Positions 6,640 through 14,570 of a stretch of DNA of 26,700 nt are shown here, one piece after another. The notes beneath the pieces were generated by a model that saw only the letters and a program-made list of their open reading frames with translations, was not told where the DNA came from and searched no databases. Made by a program: the position numbers and the translations under genes. Positions within the stretch are counted from its first letter, which is position 1. Each line of letters begins with the position of its first letter. Source of the DNA: Bacteroidota bacterium (GTDB lineage Bacteria; Bacteroidota; Bacteroidia; B-17B0; Aurantibacillaceae); the NCBI GenBank assembly GCA_023433205.1, contig JAEZDS010000019.1:1-26700 (forward strand). The letters run 5' to 3'.

Positions 6640-8982
6640 ATGCTTAATTTTGGTAAGTTACTGGTATCGGGAACCTGTTTAATGTTCTCTGTTACAGCGT
6701 TCTCCCAAAGTCCTAAAAAATTCATTGACGCTGCTCAGAAATTGGAGAAGGCGGGAAATTTTACAGAGGCTATCGACGGCTATTCTAAAGCGCTGGAGCT
6801 GGACCCTCAGAATGAAAAGGCGCTGAAGGCCCGGGCGGTTTGTTTGGAAAAAGCAGACAAAAAAGCGGAAGCGATCGAGGATTATAAAAAAGCCATAGTT
6901 TTTGATCCTAAAAATAAAGAACTCTATTACAATGCTGGACGTTTGCATGCTGAGCTGGCTCAGTACAGCGAGGCCGACGAACTGTTGCGCAAGGCCCTTG
7001 AGCGAGATAAAAAATACACCGAAGCCCTTGCTGCGGAAGTAAACGTGCTTTTTAGTCTTGCCAACTACAGTTATGGGCTTGTAGTAACCCAGATGGCATT
7101 GGATGACAAAAAGAACAGTCTTAATTATTTTAATCACGCGGTTATGCTTGACAGCCTGAAGAACAGCGCTGAGGCAGAAAAATATTATCGTAATTCCCTT
7201 TCCTCTGATGACAAATTTGCAGCGGCAGCAGTGGGACTCGCCTCAACCCAGGTGAAACTGAACAAGCTTGATGATGCTTTAAAGACCTGCAACACATCAA
7301 TCGAAAAAAATCCAGAGAGCATGCCGTTGCTCACCGCGCGCAGCAAGGTGTATGCCGCGCAAAAGGATCTGCAATCTGCCGTTAATGATATTACCAAGGT
7401 TATTCTCACCACTCCTGATGCCGATGCTTATATGTTACGCGCCGGTTACTACGAAGTACTGGGGCAGCACATTACAGCGGTAAGTGATTATTCGCAGGTT
7501 TTGAAACTTAACGACCAGCATGTTATTGCATACCTTAAACGCGCTGCTGCCAGTGAGCATGTTCAGAATTACAAGGCAGCCCTGGCCGACTACAAAAAAG
7601 TACAGCAGCTTGCAAAGGGAAACCGCCAGATAGAAAGTATCGTTGCACAGGCCACCCAAAAGATCTTTGAGCTTAACCGTGAAAATAATCAGCCTTTGAT
7701 TGAACTTACCTCAATCAAAAGTGAAAAAGATGTATTAAAACTTGCTTCAGATAAAAAAGAGATCACGATCAAAGGCAAAGTAAAAGACGCAAGCGCAATA
7801 AAATTTATAGGAGTAAATTCCGGTACAGCTGAATTTTCGCCTGACACGCTCAATCCTGATTTCGCATTGCACATAAAGGATCTTGACAAACTTAATGAGA
7901 TCACGGTTACCATTACCGATGTTTACAATAACACACTGGTAAAACAGTACAGCATCGAAAAAACCGAAAGCGATAAGCCTATCATTGCCATAGAAGCGCC
8001 CATAGCCTCTTTCGAGAATGAGATCTTTATTGACAATACCAATCCTGAAGTGTATCTGCAGGGAATTATTAAGGATGCCAGTCTTATTGAGACAATTATG
8101 GTTGATGGTGTTATTGCCTCTTTTAATCCTTCGCAGCCAAACCCGGTTTTTTCAACGGTGGTGAAAATCGACGGTAAGAAAGATCTCACTATCCTGGTGA
8201 AGGACATTTATGGTAATACCACAGAGCAGCAGTATGCTCTTAACCGCAGCGGAGCAACCGCGGCTGTTGACAATCCAATGGGAAATACCTGGGTGGTGTT
8301 TATCGAGAACAGCAAATACACAAGTTTCCCCAGCCTTGAAGGTCCGGCAAAAGATGTAACAACCATGAAAGCTGCCCTGGCAAACTACAAGATCACCAAA
8401 GTGCTTCATAAAAAAGACATGACCAAAACCGATATGGAGAAGTTTTTCTCTATTGAGTTAAGAGATTATGTTAAGAACAATAATGTTAATTCCTTGCTGA
8501 TCTGGTATGCAGGACATGGTAAATACGTTAGTCCTACCGGGTATTGGGTACCTGCCGATGGCAAGACCGATGATGAGTTCAGCTACTTTGGCATCAACAA
8601 TCTGAAAGCAAGTATGCAATCCTATTCGGGAAGGCTGGTACACACTCTGGTGATCACTGATGCCTGTGAGTCGGGAGCTACATTTTTAATGGCCATGCGC
8701 GGTGGCGACGACGACAAACGCTGCGACAATTTTGAACTTACCCGTGCTAAATCGTCTCAGGTGTTTACCAGTGCAGGATATGAACTTGCTTCTGATAATT
8801 CGCAGTTCACTAAAACTTTTGCGGCTTGCCTCAACAACAATGTTGAGGCCTGTCTTCCTATTGAAAAGATTGTAAAGAAGGTTTCAGCCGCTGTTTCACA
8901 GGCCGGCAATCAGGCACCTAAATTCGGGAAGATAAAAGATCTTGAAGACCAGGGAGGCACGTACTTTTTTATAAGGAAATAG
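6640..8982 (+). CDS. Exported TPR protein with C-terminal caspase-fold (peptidase C14) domain
   Basis: The 780-residue protein has a signal peptide (about 1-22), tetratricopeptide repeats at about 28-330, two tandem beta-sandwich-like repeats at about 372-440 and 469-535, and a caspase/metacaspase-type peptidase domain at about 548-780. The catalytic dyad is visible: His626 in WYAGHG and Cys676 in DACESG. Asp674, two residues before the cysteine, occupies the position of the acidic S1 residue of metacaspases, so cleavage after Lys or Arg is more likely than after Asp (inference). The signal peptide places the protein in the periplasm or beyond. It is followed after 74 nt by the propeller-phosphatase sensor gene on the same strand. 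The ATG at 6640 is preferred because the next Met (residue 15) would leave no basic n-region. Family assignment is firm; substrate and role are unknown. Confidence 0.9.
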   Translation: MLNFGKLLVSGTCLMFSVTAFSQSPKKFIDAAQKLEKAGNFTEAIDGYSKALELDPQNEKALKARAVCLEKADKKAEAIEDYKKAIVFDPKNKELYYNAGRLHAELAQYSEADELLRKALERDKKYTEALAAEVNVLFSLANYSYGLVVTQMALDDKKNSLNYFNHAVMLDSLKNSAEAEKYYRNSLSSDDKFAAAAVGLASTQVKLNKLDDALKTCNTSIEKNPESMPLLTARSKVYAAQKDLQSAVNDITKVILTTPDADAYMLRAGYYEVLGQHITAVSDYSQVLKLNDQHVIAYLKRAAASEHVQNYKAALADYKKVQQLAKGNRQIESIVAQATQKIFELNRENNQPLIELTSIKSEKDVLKLASDKKEITIKGKVKDASAIKFIGVNSGTAEFSPDTLNPDFALHIKDLDKLNEITVTITDVYNNTLVKQYSIEKTESDKPIIAIEAPIASFENEIFIDNTNPEVYLQGIIKDASLIETIMVDGVIASFNPSQPNPVFSTVVKIDGKKDLTILVKDIYGNTTEQQYALNRSGATAAVDNPMGNTWVVFIENSKYTSFPSLEGPAKDVTTMKAALANYKITKVLHKKDMTKTDMEKFFSIELRDYVKNNNVNSLLIWYAGHGKYVSPTGYWVPADGKTDDEFSYFGINNLKASMQSYSGRLVHTLVITDACESGATFLMAMRGGDDDKRCDNFELTRAKSSQVFTSAGYELASDNSQFTKTFAACLNNNVEACLPIEKIVKKVSAAVSQAGNQAPKFGKIKDLEDQGGTYFFIRK

Positions 8983-9056
8983 AAGTGCAGAGGTCCCTGC
9001 AAACAGTTATGGGAAGCTCTTAACAGTTTATTCCAAAATAGCATGGAGATGCCCGT

Positions 9057-12000
9057 ATGTTGAAAAGGATATTAATACAATCCCTTCTTTTTCTTGTTTT
9101 TAAACTTAATTCACAGACCTATTATTTCGCTAACTATGGCGTGCAGAAGGGTCTTGCGCAGTCGAATGTATCAGGAGTTGTTCAGGATAGCGCCGGCTTT
9201 TACTGGATAGCCACCGAGGGCGGCGTTTCGCGTTTCGACGGCAGTAATTTTCTCAACTATACCACCGAACACGGACTGGCCGATAACAATGTTAGCGCCA
9301 TTTTTATGGACCGTGATCGGAATTTGTGGCTGGGACATGAAAATGGAACGCTTACCCGCTACGATGGAAAAGAGTTTGTTCAGATCAGTTCGCGACTGCT
9401 GCCAAAGGATAAAAAAATCTACGGTTTTTTTCAGGACAGGAGTGGAAGTCTTTGGGTAAATACCGCAACTGCCGGTGTGATCAGGATCATGAATCCTGCA
9501 AGAGACATAAAAGCGAAATTACAGATCAAGGTCTATTCTGCCCGCGACGGTTTAAGCCAGTATGTTTTTAATACCTGCGAGGATAAGAAAGGCAACATGT
9601 GGTTTCTGACCGATGTGGGTATTAAAGTGCTCGATCACCAGACCCGTTCCATAGATTTTTTTCGCCCTTCCGGCATGCCTATAGGGCAGGTTACTTCAAT
9701 TATTGCCGATAAGGAAGGGAATTTCCTTCTGGGTACAACTGCCGGAGCTGTCAGCAGGTACAACGTAAATACAGAGCAGTTCGAGTCTCTTATCTCTCAA
9801 CCGGCAGCTTTTATGACGGGAAGCCAGACGGGTCCGAATTTTATTTACACGATTTTTGAAGATGCCAGGGGTAATGTGTGGGCCTCTGGCTCAAACCACG
9901 GTGTTTACAGGTATTCGCCTGAAAAGAAAAAAGTCACTGCTTTTAATACCTCAAATGGCCTTGCTTCAAACAAGGTAAGGAGTATTTCGCAGGACAGGCA
10001 GGGCAATATTATTTTCGGTACTGCCGGTGAAGGCTTACAGGTCTACAGCGGTCAGAAGTTTGTTTCGTTCTCACGTAATGATGGTTTATTTGACAATCAG
10101 GTGTGGGCAATTAACAAAGACAAAAAGGGGAGATACTGGTTTGGCACTAATGAGGGCATAACCGTTTACAATAAAAATTCCGCCGAAAGTACCAGATACG
10201 TGCATTATAATGTCAGAAACGGGCTGCCTTCAAACAACGTACGCGCTATTGTTCAGGACCAGAGAGGAGATCTGTGGATCGGTACCTGGGGCGGGAAGGT
10301 TGTGCGCTATGATGTTGAGCGGGAGCAGTTCTCTTCAGTGGCAGCGCTTAATGAAATTGTAAACAATCTTGTTGCCTGCCTGATGATCGACCACAATAAT
10401 CAATTGTGGATTGGAACCTATGAAGGAATTGTGATCTATAATCCCACAACCTACTCCATAAAAACATTACGCACAATTGACGGACTAAGCGACAACGATG
10501 TTTCATGTATTTACGAAGACAGCAGGAAGAGGGTGTGGATTGGCACCAGGCAGAAAGGCGTTACATTATACGAAAACGGCACCTTCAGGAAGATCGGAAG
10601 GGAGGATGGTTTGCTCTACGGTTCGGTATCTTCTATCACCGAAGATGGCGCGGGAAAGATCTGGATCGGTTCGGAGGGGGGCGGTGTTTTTATCTACGAA
10701 GGAGGCGGTTTCAGGAACCTTAAATCAAAAGACGGACTCGCATCGGATTTTATCACACTCACAGTTACTGATCACCAAGGCAAAGTGTGGCTGGGTACCA
10801 GCAAGGGTCTCAATAAGATCAAGAACGACAGCACTGTGGTAGTTTACACGGCAGGCGACGGTTTTACTGCGATGGAAACAAAGCCACGCGCTGTTTACCA
10901 CGATAACGAGGACTATCTGTGGTTTGGAACAGTCAGCGGCGCTTTCCGTTATGATTTTCGCGAAGAGCACAGGTCTGCCGATCCTCCGGTTACCAGATTG
11001 CTTGGCTTTCGGGTGAACCTGAATGAACACAAGGTGAGCGACAACATTGAATTATCTTATAACGAGAACTCTCTTATATTTGATTTTGTCGGCATTTCAC
11101 TTGATAATCCTGAAGGCGTTAAATATAAGGTGAAGCTTGAGGGTTACGACGACGACTGGCATGCACCTTCCAGACCAGGCTCGGAAGTGTATTCAAACCT
11201 GCCCCACAACGATTACCGTTTTCACCTTGTGTCGTGTACAAGTGCCGGAGAGTGCAGTGCGCCAATAACTCTCGGCATAAACATTACCCCTCCATACTGG
11301 AAGACGTGGTGGTTTTACCTGCTGGTAATAAGCGGGGTTCTGGGTACTTTGTTCGCTTATGTAAAGATCAGGGAAAGGAAGTTGCGACACGAAAAAAAGG
11401 TGCTTGAAATGAAAGTAAGCCAGCGCACCGCTGAAGTGGTTGAAAAAAACAAAGCGCTGGATGAGATCAATAAGGATATTACTGCCAGTATCAGGTACGC
11501 CAAACGAATTCAGGACGCCATACTGCCGCCTGATGAAATTGTGAAAAAACATCTTCCCAACACTTTTGTATTATTTAAACCAAAGGATATTGTGAGCGGT
11601 GATTTTTACTGGCTTGAAGACAAAGAGGATGAGGTGATATTTGCGGCAGTGGATTGCACGGGTCATGGTGTTCCCGGTGCCTTTATGTCAATTGTGGGCC
11701 ATAACCTGCTCGACAGGGTGGTGTCTGAGCAGAACATCACCCGGCCTGCACGTATTCTTGACGAGCTCAACAAAAGTATAACCGATACCCTGCGGCAGAA
11801 AGACCTGGAAGACAATACGCTGCGCGATGGTATGGATATCGCGCTTTGCACCTTCAACCGTAAAACATCGGTACTGGAATTTGCCGGGGCCTATAATCCT
11901 CTTTGGCTGGTGCGCGACAATGAAGTGATAGAGATCAAGGCGAACAAGTTTCCCATTGGCAATTCACGGTCAGGGGAGGTGAAACATTTTACCAATCACG

Positions 12001-12236
12001 AGATCCCGCTAAAGAAGGGTGATACGCTGTATATTTTCTCTGATGGTTTTGCCGATCAGTTTGGCGGACCCGCGGGAAAAAAATTCAAAAGCAGCGCGTT
12101 TAAACAGCTTCTTGTGAAGTCGCAGCACCTGAGTATGGAGCAGCAGCGTGAGTTGCTCGACCGGGCTATAGAGGAATGGCGCGGTAACCACGAGCAGGTA
12201 GATGACATACTTGTAATAGGTACCAGGTACAGTTAG
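9057..12236 (+). CDS. Periplasmic double-propeller sensor fused to cytoplasmic PP2C/SpoIIE-type phosphatase
   Basis: This 1059-residue transmembrane sensor has a signal peptide (about 1-20), then about 14 two-component-regulator propeller repeats (to about residue 640), each with a GL-x-x-N-x-V start and a W-I/L-G-T core. That number fits two seven-bladed propellers. A Y_Y_Y domain follows (about 670-740), then one membrane span (about 751-772), a coiled coil (about 775-820), and a PP2C-like SpoIIE phosphatase domain. Likely metal ligands are Asp849 (GDFYW), Asp866 (DCTGHG), Asp996 (SDGFADQFGG) and Asp1049/1050 near the C-terminus. In hybrid two-component systems the same periplasmic part is attached to a histidine kinase; here the output should be Ser/Thr dephosphorylation of a partner such as an anti-sigma antagonist. 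No such partner is adjacent. A hairpin followed by T residues lies 61 nt past the stop. Confidence 0.92.
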   Translation: MLKRILIQSLLFLVFKLNSQTYYFANYGVQKGLAQSNVSGVVQDSAGFYWIATEGGVSRFDGSNFLNYTTEHGLADNNVSAIFMDRDRNLWLGHENGTLTRYDGKEFVQISSRLLPKDKKIYGFFQDRSGSLWVNTATAGVIRIMNPARDIKAKLQIKVYSARDGLSQYVFNTCEDKKGNMWFLTDVGIKVLDHQTRSIDFFRPSGMPIGQVTSIIADKEGNFLLGTTAGAVSRYNVNTEQFESLISQPAAFMTGSQTGPNFIYTIFEDARGNVWASGSNHGVYRYSPEKKKVTAFNTSNGLASNKVRSISQDRQGNIIFGTAGEGLQVYSGQKFVSFSRNDGLFDNQVWAINKDKKGRYWFGTNEGITVYNKNSAESTRYVHYNVRNGLPSNNVRAIVQDQRGDLWIGTWGGKVVRYDVEREQFSSVAALNEIVNNLVACLMIDHNNQLWIGTYEGIVIYNPTTYSIKTLRTIDGLSDNDVSCIYEDSRKRVWIGTRQKGVTLYENGTFRKIGREDGLLYGSVSSITEDGAGKIWIGSEGGGVFIYEGGGFRNLKSKDGLASDFITLTVTDHQGKVWLGTSKGLNKIKNDSTVVVYTAGDGFTAMETKPRAVYHDNEDYLWFGTVSGAFRYDFREEHRSADPPVTRLLGFRVNLNEHKVSDNIELSYNENSLIFDFVGISLDNPEGVKYKVKLEGYDDDWHAPSRPGSEVYSNLPHNDYRFHLVSCTSAGECSAPITLGINITPPYWKTWWFYLLVISGVLGTLFAYVKIRERKLRHEKKVLEMKVSQRTAEVVEKNKALDEINKDITASIRYAKRIQDAILPPDEIVKKHLPNTFVLFKPKDIVSGDFYWLEDKEDEVIFAAVDCTGHGVPGAFMSIVGHNLLDRVVSEQNITRPARILDELNKSITDTLRQKDLEDNTLRDGMDIALCTFNRKTSVLEFAGAYNPLWLVRDNEVIEIKANKFPIGNSRSGEVKHFTNHEIPLKKGDTLYIFSDGFADQFGGPAGKKFKSSAFKQLLVKSQHLSMEQQRELLDRAIEEWRGNHEQVDDILVIGTRYS

Positions 12237-12289
12237 GGTGATGATCGCTGGTTTGTAAATTGAAGTGAAGGATCAGTACACCGGCATTG

Positions 12290-12835
12290 TCAGCAGAGAT
12301 CCTGCTTGGGGGCCTGGCCAGGATCTTTTTCGATCTTATAGATCACACCATCTGCATCGCCACAGGCATCATCTTTCCAATACCTGAGCCCGATCTTTTG
12401 CAGCACCTTAATTGAGGCTGTATTCGCCTTCATGGCTCTTCCCACTATCATCTGAAGGTTTAGTTGTTCAAAGCCCATCTTGATACAGGCCGTTGCCGAT
12501 TCGGTGGCGTAGCCCTTGTTCCAGTGCGTTCTGAAGAACCTGAATCCTATATCATACTCATCAAGATCAGGTGAGTATTTTAATCCGCTCCAGCCTAAAA
12601 ATTGCCGGTCACTTTTTGCGAATACTGCCCACCTTCCTACGCCAAATTTCCGGTACTGATCGTATCTCTCAAGAAATCGGCGCGCCTCCTGTACATCGGC
12701 AAAGGCAGCATCACCCGTATATTTTATTACCTCCGGATCGCTGTTGAGCAGATAACATATTTCGGCATCAGCCGGCGTAAACTCACGCAGCAGCAACCGG
12801 GGAGTTTCAAGTATGATCTTGTTTTCCGCGCTCAA
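12290..12835 (-). CDS. GNAT family N-acetyltransferase (RimJ/RimL-like)
   Basis: This 181-residue protein belongs to the GNAT acetyltransferases, which move an acetyl group from acetyl-CoA to an amine, in the RimJ/RimL type a protein N-terminus. Family marks are the opening LETPRLLLREFTPADAE, strand WSGLKY, the acetyl-CoA loop HWNKGYATE at 104-112, and the NTASIKVLQKIGL segment at 138-150. The start is TTG at 12835, directly after the TGA of the upstream gene and in the same frame. No ATG is available near the expected N-terminus, and the TTG gives the normal family start. Expression therefore probably depends on translation of the upstream coiled-coil gene. The 3' end contains the candidate terminator of the convergent sensor gene. 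The substrate is unknown. Confidence 0.9.
   Translation of the reverse strand: MSAENKIILETPRLLLREFTPADAEICYLLNSDPEVIKYTGDAAFADVQEARRFLERYDQYRKFGVGRWAVFAKSDRQFLGWSGLKYSPDLDEYDIGFRFFRTHWNKGYATESATACIKMGFEQLNLQMIVGRAMKANTASIKVLQKIGLRYWKDDACGDADGVIYKIEKDPGQAPKQDLC
12297..12330 (+). terminator. Candidate intrinsic terminator downstream of the sensor gene
   Basis: AGATCCTG (12297-12304) and CAGGATCT (12319-12326) are perfect 8-bp complementary arms around a 14-nt loop. On the plus strand the second arm ends in T and is followed by TTTT (12327-12330). This fits an intrinsic terminator for the caspase/sensor transcription unit. It lies entirely within the last codons of the convergent acetyltransferase gene, so those codons serve two purposes. 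The large loop lowers confidence. Confidence 0.45.
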
Positions 12836-13756
12836 TCAGTCAAGTTCCAGTGATGTATTACCCACAACAACGTTGTCGCACACAATTTCGATAAGGTAAG
12901 TGCCGGGAACCATCTCTCCCTGACCATCGCAGTATGCCACTGCGTTAATTTCATTATTGGCGTAATTGATTACCTGTTTGCCGGCATAGTAGCCTACACT
13001 GTTATTAAAAACAAATTTGTAATTGTCGTTATAGCCCTGCGCCATTTCTTTGCCGTCGGGGGTCATTACACGAATAAAGACAGTTTTTTCTCCTGCCTTT
13101 GCGATCTTGTTTTCGCCCAGGGTAAAATTCACTTTTATCCTTTCAGTTTTTCTGGCCTTGCTGGTCTCAATCTCTTTTTTTCCTCCCCGCCTGTATGCAA
13201 CGCCTTCGGCTGAGATATTAAAACAGCTCAGCACACTACCCTTGGCTATTGTGCCTTTCAGCTCTTCCTTTTCCTTAACCAGCGTACTTTGTTTTTCTCT
13301 TTCAACATCGAGCTGTTTCAGAACGGTCTTTTTTTCGGCTACCAGAGTTTGGTTCAGCGTATTCAGAGAATCGATCGTATGAACATATCCGATCATGATA
13401 AGCCTTAATGTTTCTGTTTCTTTTTTAAGCTTGGCAATGATGTACCGGTCGCCCTTGTGCTTCTCGGCTTCTTTTAACAGCTCTTCTATCCTGAGCTTTT
13501 TTTCTTCAATGTCCTGCTGCAGAACTGCGTCGTTTGACTGTAGTGTTTCGTAATCCCTTTGAAGAGCGAGTAATTCTTCTTTAACATTATCACGCTCAAC
13601 CATTATCTGTTGTGTTACCACCCTTTCGCCGGCGGCCTTGTTCTTTTCCTGAAGCCACAGCCACAGGGTGATGATATTGGTCACAATCAGTACTGCCGGA
13701 AACAGCCAGAATACAATGCCCCGGCGTTTTCTGCGCTCTTCATTTTGGTCGCTCAT
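12836..13756 (-). CDS. Membrane-anchored coiled-coil protein with C-terminal beta-rich domain, function unknown
   Basis: I do not recognise a specific family. The 306-residue protein has a basic N-terminus (residues 8-12), one membrane span at about 13-35 (FWLFPAVLIVTNIITLWLW), a long heptad-rich coiled coil at about 38-170, and a beta-rich C-terminal domain at about 175-306 that starts near VLSCFNISAEGVAYR and contains VFIRVMTPDGKE. With a cytoplasmic basic N-terminus the coiled coil and beta domain would lie in the periplasm (inference). It starts 5 nt after an exact TAnnTTTG promoter element and diverges from the comF-like gene. The downstream acetyltransferase begins immediately after its stop codon in the same frame. 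An envelope structural or scaffold role is possible, but nothing in the sequence proves it. Confidence 0.85.
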   Translation of the reverse strand: MSDQNEERRKRRGIVFWLFPAVLIVTNIITLWLWLQEKNKAAGERVVTQQIMVERDNVKEELLALQRDYETLQSNDAVLQQDIEEKKLRIEELLKEAEKHKGDRYIIAKLKKETETLRLIMIGYVHTIDSLNTLNQTLVAEKKTVLKQLDVEREKQSTLVKEKEELKGTIAKGSVLSCFNISAEGVAYRRGGKKEIETSKARKTERIKVNFTLGENKIAKAGEKTVFIRVMTPDGKEMAQGYNDNYKFVFNNSVGYYAGKQVINYANNEINAVAYCDGQGEMVPGTYLIEIVCDNVVVGNTSLELD

Positions 13757-13761
13757 AGATT

Positions 13762-13769
13762 CAAAAGTA
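13762..13769 (-). promoter_or_regulatory. -7 promoter element of the coiled-coil gene
   Basis: The minus strand reads TACTTTTG, an exact TAnnTTTG match, and only 5 nt (AATCT) separate it from the ATG at 13756. Transcription would start at or just before the start codon. I see no clear -33 TTG at about 19 nt upstream. Confidence 0.5.
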
Positions 13770-13783
13770 CCATTCCAAAGCAG

Positions 13784-13791
13784 TATTTTAG
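13784..13791 (+). promoter_or_regulatory. Candidate -7 element of the comF-like gene
   Basis: TATTTTAG matches TAnnTTTG with one mismatch and ends 11 nt before the ATG at 13803. It is arranged back to back with the exact element at 13762-13769 on the opposite strand. This favours the ATG at 13803 as the start. Confidence 0.3.
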
Positions 13792-13802
13792 TGTTAATTT
13801 AT

Positions 13803-14498
13803 ATGACATTTATCAACGATTTTATGTCACTAATATATCCCAGGCACTGCGAGGCCTGCGGTAATACCTTGTATCGCCATGAACAGTTCATTTGCAGCTA
13901 TTGTATCATAAACCTGCCGCGCAGCAACTATCACCTGCTTCCCGACAATGAGATCTCATTGCTTTTGCGCGGAAGAGTTCCTGCTGATATGGCCACCTCC
14001 TACTTTCTTTATGAAAAAAAAGGCCGGGTGCAAAGCCTCCTGCATGCTATAAAATATCATAATCAAAAAGAACTGGCCGCTCACCTGGGCCGTTTTTATG
14101 CCAGAGAGCTGCGGCAACAGGGGGCAATGGAGAATATTGAAACGATCGTTCCTATTCCCCTGCACCCAAAAAAACTGAAGGCACGGGGCTATAACCAGAG
14201 CGAATGGTTTGCCAGGGGTGTGGCCGAAGAGCTTGATAAAGAGCTAAATACAACCGACCTCTTCAGGGCTGTTGAAACTTCTACCCAAACCAGAAAAAAG
14301 AAATATGAGCGATGGGAGAATGTTGGAGGGATCTTTGGTCTCAGGCCTGCGCATCGGCTTGAGGGTAAGCATGTTCTGCTTGTAGATGATGTTATTACCA
14401 CTGGCGCCACCATTGAGGCCGCCTGGCTGGCTCTGCAGCAGGCACCGGGGCTTAAAATAGCGGTGGCAAGTATTGCTTTCGCCAGCAAATCGGCCTGA
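13803..14498 (+). CDS. ComF family protein (zinc ribbon plus phosphoribosyltransferase domain)
   Basis: ComF-type proteins are linked to natural transformation and carry a type I phosphoribosyltransferase fold; their exact reaction is poorly defined. From ATG at 13803 the product has 231 residues. A four-cysteine zinc ribbon uses Cys16, Cys19, Cys31 and Cys34 (CEACG and CSYC), and the PRPP-binding loop is at 194-203 (VDDVITTGAT). PIPLHPKKLKARGYNQS in the middle is a ComF hallmark. The frame is open further upstream, but that would run into the divergent coiled-coil gene, so 13803 (or Met8 at 13824) is the realistic start. It is a monocistronic unit flanked by a hairpin at 14500-14528. No other competence genes are in view. 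Confidence 0.93.
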   Translation: MTFINDFMSLIYPRHCEACGNTLYRHEQFICSYCIINLPRSNYHLLPDNEISLLLRGRVPADMATSYFLYEKKGRVQSLLHAIKYHNQKELAAHLGRFYARELRQQGAMENIETIVPIPLHPKKLKARGYNQSEWFARGVAEELDKELNTTDLFRAVETSTQTRKKKYERWENVGGIFGLRPAHRLEGKHVLLVDDVITTGATIEAAWLALQQAPGLKIAVASIAFASKSA

Positions 14499-14499
14499 C

Positions 14500-14528
14500 G
14501 ATCTTTTTATACTTTTTTAAAGAAGATC
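14500..14528. terminator. A/T-rich hairpin after the comF-like gene
   Basis: GATCTTTTT (14500-14508) can pair with AAAGAAGATC (14519-14528), giving about 9 pairs including one G-T wobble. It starts 2 nt after the comF stop. No T-run follows the second arm on the plus strand, so it is a weak terminator candidate and may act mainly to protect the 3' end. Confidence 0.3.
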
Positions 14529-14555
14529 AGCTGGCTGTTGTGCGGGGATTTAGGT

Positions 14556-14563
14556 TAACTTTA
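14556..14563 (+). promoter_or_regulatory. Candidate -7 element of the SWIM-domain gene
   Basis: TAACTTTA matches TAnnTTTG except for the last base and ends 7 nt before the ATG at 14571, the same short distance seen at other starts here. A TTG at 14538-14540 is 15 nt upstream, closer than usual for a -33 element. Confidence 0.3.
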
Positions 14564-14570
14564 ATATCGC

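Noticed and set aside
6645..6652. Exact TAnnTTTG (TAATTTTG) just inside the caspase gene
   Set aside because: Using it would force a start at Met15 and remove the basic part of the signal peptide. It is more likely chance, and it shows that the motif alone does not prove a promoter.
8986..9001. TGCAG / CTGCA short palindrome between the caspase and sensor genes
   Set aside because: Only 5 bp pair and no T-run follows. It is too weak to split the two genes into separate transcripts.
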